Part shown: in pieces, positions 52,996 to 60,525 of the stretch
Layout: every line of letters begins with the position of its first letter
Numbering within the stretch: the stretch's first letter is position 1
From: Spongiibacteraceae bacterium UBA5047
GTDB lineage: Bacteria; Pseudomonadota; Gammaproteobacteria; Pseudomonadales; Spongiibacteraceae
Direction: 5' to 3'
Length of the DNA: 63,070 nucleotides
NCBI GenBank assembly: GCA_002415025.1
Contig: DIBR01000008.1
Span: 1 to 63,070 of the forward strand
The notes under the pieces: generated by a model
The model's input: the letters and a program-made list of their open reading frames with translations, nothing else
Told to the model about the DNA's origin: nothing
Database searches by the model: none
Translations under genes and position numbers: made by a program

Positions 52996-53685
52996 GTGGA
53001 TTCAGTAAAAGATAAAAACAAGGACACCCCGAGCGAAGACGACGTCGCCCGCTATCTGCGCAACCACCCCGGTTTCTTTCTCAAGCACGAAGATTTGCTG
53101 GCCGATATAACCCTGTCACACGATTCCGGCAAAGCCGTATCGCTGCTTGAACGGCAAGTGAGCATATTGCGCGACCGCAATATGGAAATGCGCACGCGCC
53201 TTAACGGACTCCTCGAAAACGCCCAGCACAACGATGTGCTATTTGAAAAAACCAAAGCCCTGATTCTGTCCCTGATGGAAGCGCGCCGCGCCGACGAGCT
53301 GGCCGATACCTTTTGCCGCACGTTAACCGAGAATTTTGACGTCGACGCTGCCAGCTTGATTGTGTTTGGCAATCCCGGCGTCAGTAACACACGCCTGCGT
53401 GTAACCAGCGCCGACGAGGCGGGCAAGCACATCGGCAGTATTCTCAAAAACAACAAGGCGATTTGTGGCGTGCTGCGCGAAACGGAAAATCATTTTCTGT
53501 TCGCCGAGCAGGCCGCCAGCATTGGTTCGGCTGCCGTGGTCCCGCTGCATAACAACCGCCCGCTCGGCATCATCGCCGTTGGCAGCAACGACCCGCAGCA
53601 CTTTCAAAGCAGCATGGGGACGTTGTTTCTAGGCTATATCGCGGAAGTTATTAATCGCTGCCTGCCGCGATTGCTCAAGCAGTAA
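52996..53685 (+). CDS. DUF484 family protein (GAF-like)
   Basis: This 229-residue DUF484 protein is always found between dapF and xerC in gammaproteobacteria. It has an N-terminal helical part with DVARYLRNHPGFFLKHEDLLADITL, a coiled coil at about 50-80, and a GAF-like domain ending in FLGYIAEVINRCL. The start is GTG. The function is unknown. Confidence 0.93.
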   Translation: MDSVKDKNKDTPSEDDVARYLRNHPGFFLKHEDLLADITLSHDSGKAVSLLERQVSILRDRNMEMRTRLNGLLENAQHNDVLFEKTKALILSLMEARRADELADTFCRTLTENFDVDAASLIVFGNPGVSNTRLRVTSADEAGKHIGSILKNNKAICGVLRETENHFLFAEQAASIGSAAVVPLHNNRPLGIIAVGSNDPQHFQSSMGTLFLGYIAEVINRCLPRLLKQ

Positions 53686-53690
53686 CTGGT

Positions 53691-54605
53691 ATGTCGCTGG
53701 CCGCCCTGACCGACCGTTTTATAGAATATCTGCGCTCGGCAAAGCGGCTATCACCTCACACGTTGAGCAGCTACCGGCGCGACCTCGATCAGTTTCTTGC
53801 CTTTTGTAATGCTCAACAGCTTACCGCCCCCGACCAGATTGACGTTGCTGCCATTCGCCAGTTTGTAGGCCAGCGCCGCAGCGGCGGAGCAGGCGGTCGC
53901 ACTATCCAGCGCCAGCTATCGGCGCTGAGAACTTTCTTCACCTTCCTCAACCGCGAAAAGCTTTGCGATAACAATCCCGCCGTGGGTATTCAGGCGCCGA
54001 AGTCCCCCAAACGCCTACCCAAGGCCCTGAGCCCGGAAGATATGGCGCAAATGCTCGGTGGCACAGACGACAGCTGGCTGGGGCTGCGCGATCAGGCGAT
54101 GGCCGAATTGTTTTATTCCTCCGGCCTGCGACTGGCCGAGCTGATTTCACTGGATGTTCGCTCAATAGAGTTTGGCGCTGCGCTCGTTACGGTTACCGGC
54201 AAGGGTCAGAAAAGCCGCACCCTCCCAATTGGGCGCATGGCAATTATCGCTGTACGCAACTGGCTAAAGGTGCGCAGTCTTCACTGCGCTGACAGCAGCG
54301 AACAAGCACTATTTATCAGCCAGCGCGGCAGGCGGTTGGGCAGCGGCAGCATTCAGCAACGATTGCGCAAGCTGGCTCAGGAACGCGGCCTGTATCAGCA
54401 TGTGCATCCTCATATGCTGCGTCACTCCTTTGCCAGCCATCTACTCGAATCCAGCAGCGATCTGCGGGCAGTGCAGGAGCTGTTGGGGCACGCCAACCTG
54501 TCGACCACCCAAGTCTACACCCACCTGGATTTTCAGCACTTGTCCAAGGTTTACGACAAGGCCCATCCGCGCGCCAACCGAAAAGGACGTAAAGATAAAG
54601 AATGA
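53691..54605 (+). CDS. xerC: Tyrosine recombinase XerC
   Basis: This 304-residue tyrosine recombinase acts with XerD at dif to resolve chromosome dimers. The N-terminal SAM-like domain has LSPHTLSSYRRDLDQF. The catalytic RKHRHY set is visible in YSSGLRLAEL, TGKGQKSRTLPIG, HPHMLRHSFASHLLE, LLGHANLSTTQVYTHLD. It follows DUF484 and overlaps the HAD gene by four bases. Confidence 0.96.
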   Translation: MSLAALTDRFIEYLRSAKRLSPHTLSSYRRDLDQFLAFCNAQQLTAPDQIDVAAIRQFVGQRRSGGAGGRTIQRQLSALRTFFTFLNREKLCDNNPAVGIQAPKSPKRLPKALSPEDMAQMLGGTDDSWLGLRDQAMAELFYSSGLRLAELISLDVRSIEFGAALVTVTGKGQKSRTLPIGRMAIIAVRNWLKVRSLHCADSSEQALFISQRGRRLGSGSIQQRLRKLAQERGLYQHVHPHMLRHSFASHLLESSSDLRAVQELLGHANLSTTQVYTHLDFQHLSKVYDKAHPRANRKGRKDKE

Positions 54606-55291
54606 CGCTAAAGCTAATCACGCTGGATCTTGACGATACACTGTGGCCGGTCGAGCCCGTGCTGATCGAGGCCGAAGGCAGCTTTTATCACTACCTAAGC
54701 GAGCAAGAGCCGGAGCTTTTTGCACAGATATCACCGGAAGATATCCGCAGCCACCGGCTGGCGCTGTTTGAACAGCACCCGGAATTTCAGCACAACGTCA
54801 GCCTCTGGCGCAGGGAAAGCCTGCGGCAACTTCTCGCGACGCACCTGTCGGCCGAACGAGCCGAACAACTGGCGAACAGCGCGTTCAGTGTTTTTATTCA
54901 AGCCCGGCAAGGTGTCACGCTGTTCGAGGATGCAGAGACAATTCTCGAACAACTCGCTGCGCAGTATATGTTGATTGCGCTCACCAACGGCAATGCCGAT
55001 ATTGAGCGCATGCCGGTTGGTCGACTCTTCACGGCGGCGATCCGTGCAGAAGATATCGGGGTAAGCAAACCGGCTCCGGATATGTTCATAAAAGCGCTGG
55101 AGATCGCGCGTTGCCGCGCAGAGGAATGCCTGCATATAGGCGACGACCCGTACTACGATATCGCGCCGGCCAGGGCACTGGGAATGCACAGCCTGCGGGC
55201 CGCCATTACCGGAAAGGTTCCCGCCGATGACAACAGTTTTTCACACTGGCGAGAACTGCCGGCACGCATTGACGGCCTGAGCGGTCGTTAA
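54602..55291 (+). CDS. HAD family hydrolase (YigB-like)
   Basis: This 229-residue haloacid-dehalogenase-type phosphatase has motif I LDLDDTLWP at 8-16 (Asp nucleophile 9 and Asp 11), motif II LTNGN, and motif IV HIGDDPYYDI. It resembles YigB, which follows xerC in E. coli and removes phosphate from 5-amino-6-ribitylamino-uracil phosphate in riboflavin synthesis. It overlaps the xerC stop in ATGA. Confidence 0.92.
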   Translation: MTLKLITLDLDDTLWPVEPVLIEAEGSFYHYLSEQEPELFAQISPEDIRSHRLALFEQHPEFQHNVSLWRRESLRQLLATHLSAERAEQLANSAFSVFIQARQGVTLFEDAETILEQLAAQYMLIALTNGNADIERMPVGRLFTAAIRAEDIGVSKPAPDMFIKALEIARCRAEECLHIGDDPYYDIAPARALGMHSLRAAITGKVPADDNSFSHWRELPARIDGLSGR

Positions 55292-55298
55292 ACACCGA

Positions 55299-55529
55299 TT
55301 AGAACAGGTCGGAATCCCCTACCTGCTCAGTGTAATTCTCGGCATGCATACTAGTGTCCAAATGTTGTATCTGACCGCCTTTGGACAAAAAAGCTGCAAC
55401 GTCGTCATCCAGTTGTTTGCGAATGCGCTCTCTGGATGTCAGGTTATGCGTGTCATCGCCGGTTGTATCCCAGCGCTCGTCCACGCTGTTCAGCGCTTCG
55501 TCAAAATCACCCCGTCGACTTGTACCCAT
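55299..55529 (-). CDS. SutA-like small protein (candidate RNA polymerase-binding regulator)
   Basis: This is a 76-residue acidic protein. The central part RERIRKQLDDDVAAFLSKGGQIQHLD resembles, as I recall it, the helical core of SutA, an RNA polymerase-binding protein of slow growth in Pseudomonas aeruginosa, which lies near amtB there as well. The N-terminal and C-terminal tails are polar and likely disordered. The ATG at 55529 has GAGG upstream. The call rests on one motif and position. Confidence 0.5.
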   Translation of the reverse strand: MGTSRRGDFDEALNSVDERWDTTGDDTHNLTSRERIRKQLDDDVAAFLSKGGQIQHLDTSMHAENYTEQVGDSDLF

Positions 55530-55680
55530 GCTGCAAACCTCGCTTTTTACAACACCAAAAATGACCACAGGCTTTGCGCCAAAGTATCGTTGTTAAATGC
55601 GAAAAAACAATAGGTAATTTGCGGGCTAAATAGTTTTTTTTGTTCTATTGAGCAGGGGAGTTATTACTGCGGAGTTGGAC

Positions 55681-55704
55681 GCCTCCCCGATGCGGCGGGG
55701 AGGC
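55681..55704 (-). other. G+C-rich hairpin after the first PII gene
   Basis: GCCTCCCC and GGGGAGGC pair around eight bases, nine bases after the PII stop on the minus strand. No T-run follows, so it may protect the mRNA end rather than terminate. Confidence 0.5.
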
Positions 55705-55712
55705 GGGCAGAC

Positions 55713-56051
55713 CTAGATAGCTTCTTCGCCGGTTTCTCCGGTACGAATTCGAATAACCTGCTCCAGTGCGCTGACAAATATTTTGCCATCGCCAATCTTG
55801 CCGGTATTGGCGGATTGGGAAACAGCCTCGATAACGCGCTCAACCTGATCGTCAGGCACGGCAATTTCCAGCTTCACTTTTGGCAAAAAATCGACCACAT
55901 ATTCTGCGCCGCGGTATAACTCGGTGTGACCCTTTTGACGGCCAAAGCCCTTAACTTCTGTTGCGGTGATACCCTGTACGCCAACATCTGACAAGGCCGC
56001 GCGAACATCGTCCAGTTTAAAGGGTTTAATCACGGCAGTAATCAGCTTCAT
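55713..56051 (-). CDS. PII nitrogen regulatory protein (GlnB/GlnK)
   Basis: This 112-residue PII signal protein binds ATP and 2-oxoglutarate and controls AmtB and nitrogen genes. The T-loop Tyr 51 (uridylylated in proteobacteria) is in ELYRGAEYVVDFLPK, with TGKIGDGKIFV near the C-terminus. It differs from the paralogue at 57551 at scattered positions. AAGG or GGAG precedes the ATG. It has its own leader and lies downstream of the amtB terminator. Confidence 0.94.
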   Translation of the reverse strand: MKLITAVIKPFKLDDVRAALSDVGVQGITATEVKGFGRQKGHTELYRGAEYVVDFLPKVKLEIAVPDDQVERVIEAVSQSANTGKIGDGKIFVSALEQVIRIRTGETGEEAI

Positions 56052-56166
56052 CCTGTTCTCCTTGGTGGCAGGAATGCATAGAGGCATGAAGGTAGCCCAG
56101 CGGCGAGAGACTTGCAACTATCGCCCGCAACCATGGCGGGCATGCGCCGGAGCAGAGATGCCGAAT

Positions 56167-56191
56167 AAAAAAGGCGCCCGAAGGCGCCTTT
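56167..56191 (-). terminator. Rho-independent terminator of amtB
   Basis: On the minus strand AAAGGCGCC and GGCGCCTTT pair around TTCG and are followed by TTT. This is a classic UUCG-loop terminator, starting 23 bases after the amtB stop. It separates amtB from the second PII gene. Confidence 0.9.
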
Positions 56192-56213
56192 GGTATTCAC
56201 CAGCAGGGGGAGA

Positions 56214-57455
56214 TTATTGCTGGGTGAATTCGGGGTAGGCTTCCATACCGCACTCGGACAGATCCACACCTTCGTACTCTTCTTCTTCGCTGACGCGGAT
56301 GCCGATAATGGCCTTGATAATGCCCCAGGTCACCAGGCTGGCTACAAACACCCAACCAAAGATGGTTGCAGCGCCGATCAGCTGACCAGAGAAGCTTGAG
56401 CCGTCGTTGGTGACCGGCACCAGCAGCAGACCGAGCAAGCCCACCACACCGTGCACAGAGATTGCGCCAACCGGATCATCAATTTTCAGCTTGTCGAGCG
56501 TCACGATAGCGAATACAACCAGTACACCACCGGCAGCACCGAACAAGGTTGCCTGCAAAGCCGTTGGCGTGGAAGGCTCTGCGGTAATCGCTACCAGGCC
56601 CGCCAGCGCGCCGTTCAGTGCCATGGTCAGATCCGCTTTACCGAACATGATGCGCGCTACCATCAGCGCGGCGATCAGGCCGCCGGCAGCTGCGGCATTA
56701 GTATTCATAAACACCACTGCAACCGAGTTTGCGCTTTCTACTGTGGCCGTAGCCAGAACAGAACCACCGTTAAAGCCGAACCAGCCCATCCACAGGATGA
56801 AGGTACCCAGCGTTGCGAGCGGCAGGTTGGCGCCGGGGATCGCATTGATTTGACCGTTCTTGCCATATTTGCCCTTACGAGCACCCAGCAGCAGTACACC
56901 TGCCAGGGCGGCTGCAGCACCGGCCATATGAACAATACCGGAACCGGCAAAGTCAGAGAAACCCAGATCGCCCAGTGTGTACAGACCGAACACGGCTTCG
57001 CCGCCCCAGGTCCAGGCACCTTCCATCGGGTAAATAACGCCGGTCATAACCACCGCGAAGGCCAGAAAGGCCCACAGCTTCATGCGCTCGGCGACCGCGC
57101 CGGACACGATAGACATGGCGGTTGCTACGAACACAACCTGGAAGTAAAAGTCCGCCGATGGCGCGTAGGTTGCGGGCTCTTCTGCACCGGCAACACCGTC
57201 GCCAACGATGCCATCAAGAAACAGAGTGAAATCACCGCCGCCGTACATGATCGAGTAGCCGCAAATCATGTACATTGTGCAGGCAACCGCGTACAGGGCG
57301 ACGTTCTTGGTCAGTATTTCGGTGGTGTTCTTGGAGCGAACCAGACCGGCTTCCAGCATGGCGAAGCCAGCGGCCATCCACATAACCAGTGCGCCGCAGA
57401 CCAAAAAATAAAACGTGTCCAGCGCATACTGTAGTTCAAAGATTTGATTTTCCAT
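56214..57455 (-). CDS. amtB: Ammonium transporter AmtB
   Basis: This 413-residue Amt/Rh channel has 11 membrane segments. The twin His are in GSGIVHMAGAAAALAG and ISVHGVVGLLG. The conserved WMAAGFAMLEAGLVRSKNT and GAVAERM are clear. There is no cleaved signal peptide. It is immediately downstream of a PII gene on the same strand, and a second PII gene follows after a terminator. Confidence 0.96.
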   Translation of the reverse strand: MENQIFELQYALDTFYFLVCGALVMWMAAGFAMLEAGLVRSKNTTEILTKNVALYAVACTMYMICGYSIMYGGGDFTLFLDGIVGDGVAGAEEPATYAPSADFYFQVVFVATAMSIVSGAVAERMKLWAFLAFAVVMTGVIYPMEGAWTWGGEAVFGLYTLGDLGFSDFAGSGIVHMAGAAAALAGVLLLGARKGKYGKNGQINAIPGANLPLATLGTFILWMGWFGFNGGSVLATATVESANSVAVVFMNTNAAAAGGLIAALMVARIMFGKADLTMALNGALAGLVAITAEPSTPTALQATLFGAAGGVLVVFAIVTLDKLKIDDPVGAISVHGVVGLLGLLLVPVTNDGSSFSGQLIGAATIFGWVFVASLVTWGIIKAIIGIRVSEEEEYEGVDLSECGMEAYPEFTQQ

Positions 57456-57550
57456 GATTTAATAAACCTCGCAGGCTTGTTGAGGGTTTCGGTCTTCTGC
57501 CAAAGACTGAATATCCATTCCGGTAACACCGGCAATGAGCTTGCCCCTTT

Positions 57551-57889
57551 TTAAATTGCTTCCTCGCCGGTCTCACCCGTACGAATACGGATAACCTGTT
57601 CGAGCGATGAAACAAAAATCTTGCCGTCACCGATTTTTCCGGTATTGGCTGATTTGCTGATGGCTTCGAGAGTCTGCTCCACCGAGCTATCGGCAACAGC
57701 AACTTCCAGTTTTACTTTCGGCAGAAAGTCCACCACATACTCTGCACCGCGGTACAATTCAGTGTGTCCTTTCTGGCGACCAAAGCCCTTCACTTCAGTG
57801 ACAGTAATACCCTGCACACCGATATCCGAAAGGGCCTCGCGTACATCATCCAGTTTGAATGGCTTGATTACAGCTGTGATCAGTTTCAT
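57551..57889 (-). CDS. glnK: PII signal protein GlnK
   Basis: This 112-residue PII protein has Tyr 51 in the T-loop (ELYRGAEYVVDFLPK), the B-loop (TGKIGDGKIFV) and C-terminal IRIRTGETGEEAI. It sits right before amtB, the standard glnK-amtB order, so it is most likely the AmtB blocker. The ATG has GAGGAGA upstream. Confidence 0.95.
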   Translation of the reverse strand: MKLITAVIKPFKLDDVREALSDIGVQGITVTEVKGFGRQKGHTELYRGAEYVVDFLPKVKLEVAVADSSVEQTLEAISKSANTGKIGDGKIFVSSLEQVIRIRTGETGEEAI

Positions 57890-57959
57890 GAGACAAATCT
57901 CCTCTATACGGTGTATGGATTAGCACACACGCCCGGTTAGAAACTGGTTGGGTTAAATC

Positions 57960-57981
57960 CGGCCGACGGAGGCGTCGGCCG
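57960..57981 (-). terminator. Hairpin between the porin gene and glnK
   Basis: CGGCCGACG and CGTCGGCCG pair around a four-base loop, nine bases after the porin stop. A weak ATTT follows. It could make part of the transcripts end before glnK-amtB (attenuation) while the rest read through. Confidence 0.5.
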
Positions 57982-57990
57982 GGGTGTTAC

Positions 57991-58725
57991 TTAGTTAAGC
58001 GGGATGCTGTAGGTTACGACCAAAAGCGCATCGTCATCGAACGCTGTAGACGTCAGCCCTTTAGGATCCGTGCCCACGACCGCCTTATTTCCAATCAGCT
58101 CATCATCAATATCGACAATTTTGCTGAGGGTAAAGCTAAGGTTGTCATTAAACGCGTAAGTCAGATCCAGGTGAGTGTAGTCATTGTCGTGCGCAGCACC
58201 TGTAGGCTCTTCACCATCGGCAAAGCCGACCAAGGCAGAGAACTGACCCATGCTGTACCCCAGAGTCGTGTAAGTGAAACCATCGTCTGAGTAAGCATTG
58301 AAGGCGTTGTTGCCTGCAATGTTGTCGTAGTAGTAAAGCTCAACCCCGGCGAAAGACAAACCCAGATAGGCTTCGGTCAGGTCGGTACCCCAGCTGTCGA
58401 TCAGGTTGTTGCCCGGGTAGTAATAGTTCAGCAAGCCAATATCAACACCCAGGTCGCCGAACGAACCGCTCCAGCCAGCGAAGGTATCGATTTCGCCACC
58501 ATTGCCCGCTGAACTGGACGCCCAGACACCCGCATAAAAGCCGGAATTGCTGTACACCAGATCAGCCGAGACCGCGCCATCACCTGCGTTCTGGTCCACA
58601 CCACGGAACAGATAGATGTTAGACACAGCCGCGCTGGCTTCCAGGTCAGCCACTGCAGGCGCAGCGCTCAGAGCAATAGCCGCTGCAGCAGCACTTGTCG
58701 TAAGCAGATTTTTAACTTTTTTCAT
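57991..58725 (-). CDS. TorF family putative porin
   Basis: This 244-residue outer-membrane protein of the TIGR02001/TorF type has a signal peptide (AAAAAIALSAAPAVA), then EASAAVSNIYLFRGVDQNAGDGAVSADLVYSNSGFYAGVWASS, the family N-terminal signature. It has about 10-12 strands by alternation and ends in VVTYSIPLN. Such proteins often appear beside amtB and may let small nitrogen compounds through. A sigma-54 promoter and NtrC-like dyads lie upstream. Confidence 0.9.
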   Translation of the reverse strand: MKKVKNLLTTSAAAAAIALSAAPAVADLEASAAVSNIYLFRGVDQNAGDGAVSADLVYSNSGFYAGVWASSSAGNGGEIDTFAGWSGSFGDLGVDIGLLNYYYPGNNLIDSWGTDLTEAYLGLSFAGVELYYYDNIAGNNAFNAYSDDGFTYTTLGYSMGQFSALVGFADGEEPTGAAHDNDYTHLDLTYAFNDNLSFTLSKIVDIDDELIGNKAVVGTDPKGLTSTAFDDDALLVVTYSIPLN

Positions 58726-58794
58726 GTGTGTTTCTCCACGTTAATTTTCTTTATGTGCTAGCACGTTGCGGCAGCTTCCATTGACTCCGATAAA

Positions 58795-58809
58795 GCACAG
58801 CTCGTGCCA
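58795..58809 (-). promoter_or_regulatory. Sigma-54 promoter of the porin gene
   Basis: On the minus strand TGGCACGAGCTGTGC has the -24 GG and -12 GC ten bases apart, with TGGCACG matching the -24 consensus in full. It lies about 70 bases before the porin ATG. The -12 box is GTGC where TTGC is typical. Confidence 0.75.
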
Positions 58810-58886
58810 ACTAGAAATAATCACTTGTTTTTCAACTGCTTATCGTGATTTTTGCCGCATTCGGAGTAAAATGCCCTGCAACAGCA

Positions 58887-58903
58887 TGGCCAATTTAGGT
58901 GCA
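58887..58903. promoter_or_regulatory. NtrC-like site, partial
   Basis: TGGCCAATTTAGGTGCA keeps one good half-site (GGTGCA) of the NtrC dyad. It lies about 80 bases upstream of the sigma-54 promoter. Confidence 0.4.
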
Positions 58904-58915
58904 TTCTTCCCCTAA

Positions 58916-58932
58916 CGCACCAAGTTAGGACA
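58916..58932. promoter_or_regulatory. NtrC-like site, partial
   Basis: CGCACCAAGTTAGGACA keeps one good half-site (GCACC), with its centre 29 bases from that of the site at 58887, near three helical turns. Confidence 0.4.
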
Positions 58933-59084
58933 AATAGCAAGAAAAATCCAGACTTTAAATTAAAAAAGCGGCATAAACTGCTGATGCAAAAAGAGTTTTA
59001 CAAGTATTGAGAGGGAAAGAAGGGGCGGACACTCAAAAGACTGCCAAAAGCGGTGGCCGCTTATGTTGCATCGGGCCACTTTCT

Positions 59085-59101
59085 TGCACCAAGCTGGTGC
59101 T
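59085..59101. promoter_or_regulatory. NtrC-binding dyad, strong
   Basis: TGCACCAAGCTGGTGCT has the NtrC half-sites GCACC and GGTGC five bases apart; consensus is TGCACC-N5-GGTGCA. It lies about 280 bases upstream of the sigma-54 promoter and close to the 3' end of the glycine-rich gene. Confidence 0.65.
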
Positions 59102-59186
59102 TTGTAAAGTAAAGTTCTTACTCGATCCTTGGCGAACCCTCTTTGTTTTTATAGGTGTCGGCTAAAAAGCCTGCCTGCCGTTTGGA

Positions 59187-60158
59187 TTATCGAGACTGCT
59201 GCTCCAGCGTACTCAGCCTGTCCTCAAGAAGTTCAAGCTGCGCCTCCAGCTGTTGCACACGCTGTGACAGAGCCACTGTAGCCTTATTGCCTGCCGCTGG
59301 CAAACTTGCCCGGGCAGCACCGTTACCCGAGCGACCGGCCTTGGCAAAATCCTGCTGCAACCGAGGCGACTCCGCACGCCCCGGTTGGCCGGCCTCGCCC
59401 GCATTGCCCCCTGCCCCGGGGTCGCCGCCGGCCAGCCATTTTTTATTACCGGCAAAGCTCCCCTTCATATAACGACCTTCTACAGCCGCGCCACCATCAC
59501 CGCCAGCGCCACCGGCTCCCGGCGCCCCACCTGCGGCCGAAGCGCTGACGCGCCGCGCTATAGCCGTCATATCAACCTTGCTCCCCACAGGCCAATACAC
59601 CAATGCAATTTCGCCGGCATCACCCCCCTTGCCACCGACTCCACCCTTACCGCCGGCTCCGCCCTGACCACCACGGCATTTATTGATATCTCCGCCGCGC
59701 TGACCGGCGCCGCCGTCGCCACCCCTGCCACCAGCACCGCCGTCACTGATAATCCGCAAAGACCCCAGTTGGGCAATTCCCCAGCTCAGGGATATATCCA
59801 CACCCCGGCTTCCGGGCAAACCTTCTTCGCCAGCGCCACCAGCAGCACCGTCTTCACACTCCTTCGCCATAGCCCCGGCATCGGCCCCGGGCCTCCCCGC
59901 CAAGCCGCTCGCTCCGCGGCCATCGATGACTACCTCGTTCCCGACAACAACCTGCGCCGACGTTACCTGCCAGCGTGTCACCCCCGGCGCAAACTTCACC
60001 TGCGCCCCGTCACCCAGCTCCAGCGAATCCAGCTGCAGTATTTGCTGTGCCGGTGTTATCAACAAGGTTTCGCCTGGAGCGACTCGCAGTTCCTGGGCCG
60101 ATAGCCCCCTCGCCACCACCAACGACAACAACAGCAGGCTAATTATTTTATGCTTCAC
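59187..60158 (-). CDS. Glycine-rich exported protein with C-terminal coiled coil
   Basis: This 323-residue protein is of no family I recognise. It has a signal peptide (LLLLSLVVARGLSA), a beta-rich part (about 22-85) that looks like a parallel beta-helix start, then long Gly-rich segments with GG-x and G-x-x repeats (GDGGAGQRGGD, GGKGGVGGKGGDAGE, GAPGAGGAGGDGG) holding two Cys, and a C-terminal leucine coiled coil (SQRVQQLEAQLELLEDRLSTLE). Start is GTG with GGAG eight bases upstream. The type suggests a surface or extracellular structural protein. It is divergent from ubiK. Confidence 0.75.
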   Translation of the reverse strand: MKHKIISLLLLSLVVARGLSAQELRVAPGETLLITPAQQILQLDSLELGDGAQVKFAPGVTRWQVTSAQVVVGNEVVIDGRGASGLAGRPGADAGAMAKECEDGAAGGAGEEGLPGSRGVDISLSWGIAQLGSLRIISDGGAGGRGGDGGAGQRGGDINKCRGGQGGAGGKGGVGGKGGDAGEIALVYWPVGSKVDMTAIARRVSASAAGGAPGAGGAGGDGGAAVEGRYMKGSFAGNKKWLAGGDPGAGGNAGEAGQPGRAESPRLQQDFAKAGRSGNGAARASLPAAGNKATVALSQRVQQLEAQLELLEDRLSTLEQQSR

Positions 60159-60237
60159 GTTCCGGACTCCGACCAAAGGCAACACGACACTGGTCCACAA
60201 TTTACGATAAACTGCCCGCAGTGAACAGGAAGCAATA

Positions 60238-60483
60238 ATGTCCAGAACAGACTTTATCGAACAGCTTGTACAGCAAGCCAGCAAGCTCGCCAGTGGCTCA
60301 CAGGTGCAGCAGGATATTGAAGCAAAGCTGCGGGTACTCATGCAGGGCGCTTTTAACCGCATGGATCTGGTTTCGCGCGACGAGTTTGACGCGCAAGCTG
60401 CCGTACTCGCACGCACCCGCGAAAAGCTTGAGCAGCTTGAGCAGCAACTGGCTGCACTGCAAGCTGAGATAGAGCCACGCTAG
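60238..60483 (+). CDS. ubiK: Ubiquinone biosynthesis accessory factor UbiK
   Basis: This 81-residue protein of the BMFP/YqiC family has FIEQLVQQASKLASG, LRVLMQGAFNRMDLVSRDEFDAQ and a leucine-zipper coiled coil TREKLEQLEQQLAALQAEI. It helps the Ubi complex with UbiJ. AGGAAG precedes the ATG. It lies before yifB, the usual gammaproteobacterial order. Confidence 0.93.
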   Translation: MSRTDFIEQLVQQASKLASGSQVQQDIEAKLRVLMQGAFNRMDLVSRDEFDAQAAVLARTREKLEQLEQQLAALQAEIEPR

Positions 60484-60525
60484 GCCCTCGCTACAACCCA
60501 CAAATACCTTCCAGGGACGGAAGCC

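Larger units (their letters stand above)
58726..59186. other. Non-coding control region upstream of the porin gene
   Basis: These 461 bases hold no gene I can support. They contain the sigma-54 promoter (58795-58809) and three NtrC-like dyads (58887, 58916, 59085) for the minus-strand porin gene. The part from 58940 to 59080 is A+T-richer than its surroundings and shows nothing else I can name. Confidence 0.7.

Noticed and set aside
56100..56150. Sigma-54 promoter for the second PII gene
   Set aside because: The best candidate has a nine-base GG-GC gap and a poor -24 box, so it was not called.
56451..57434. Plus-strand open frame of 327 codons over amtB
   Set aside because: It is antisense to amtB with skewed His/Gln/Arg composition; amtB is certain.
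57900..57950. Separate sigma-54 promoter for glnK
   Set aside because: I looked for GG-N10-GC in the porin-glnK gap; the nearest match (GGGCGTGTGTGC) has eight bases between GG and GC, so it does not fit.
59385..60104. Plus-strand frame opposite the glycine-rich gene
   Set aside because: It consists of Pro/Ala/Arg-rich antisense of Gly codons; the minus-strand gene has a signal peptide, RBS and coiled coil.
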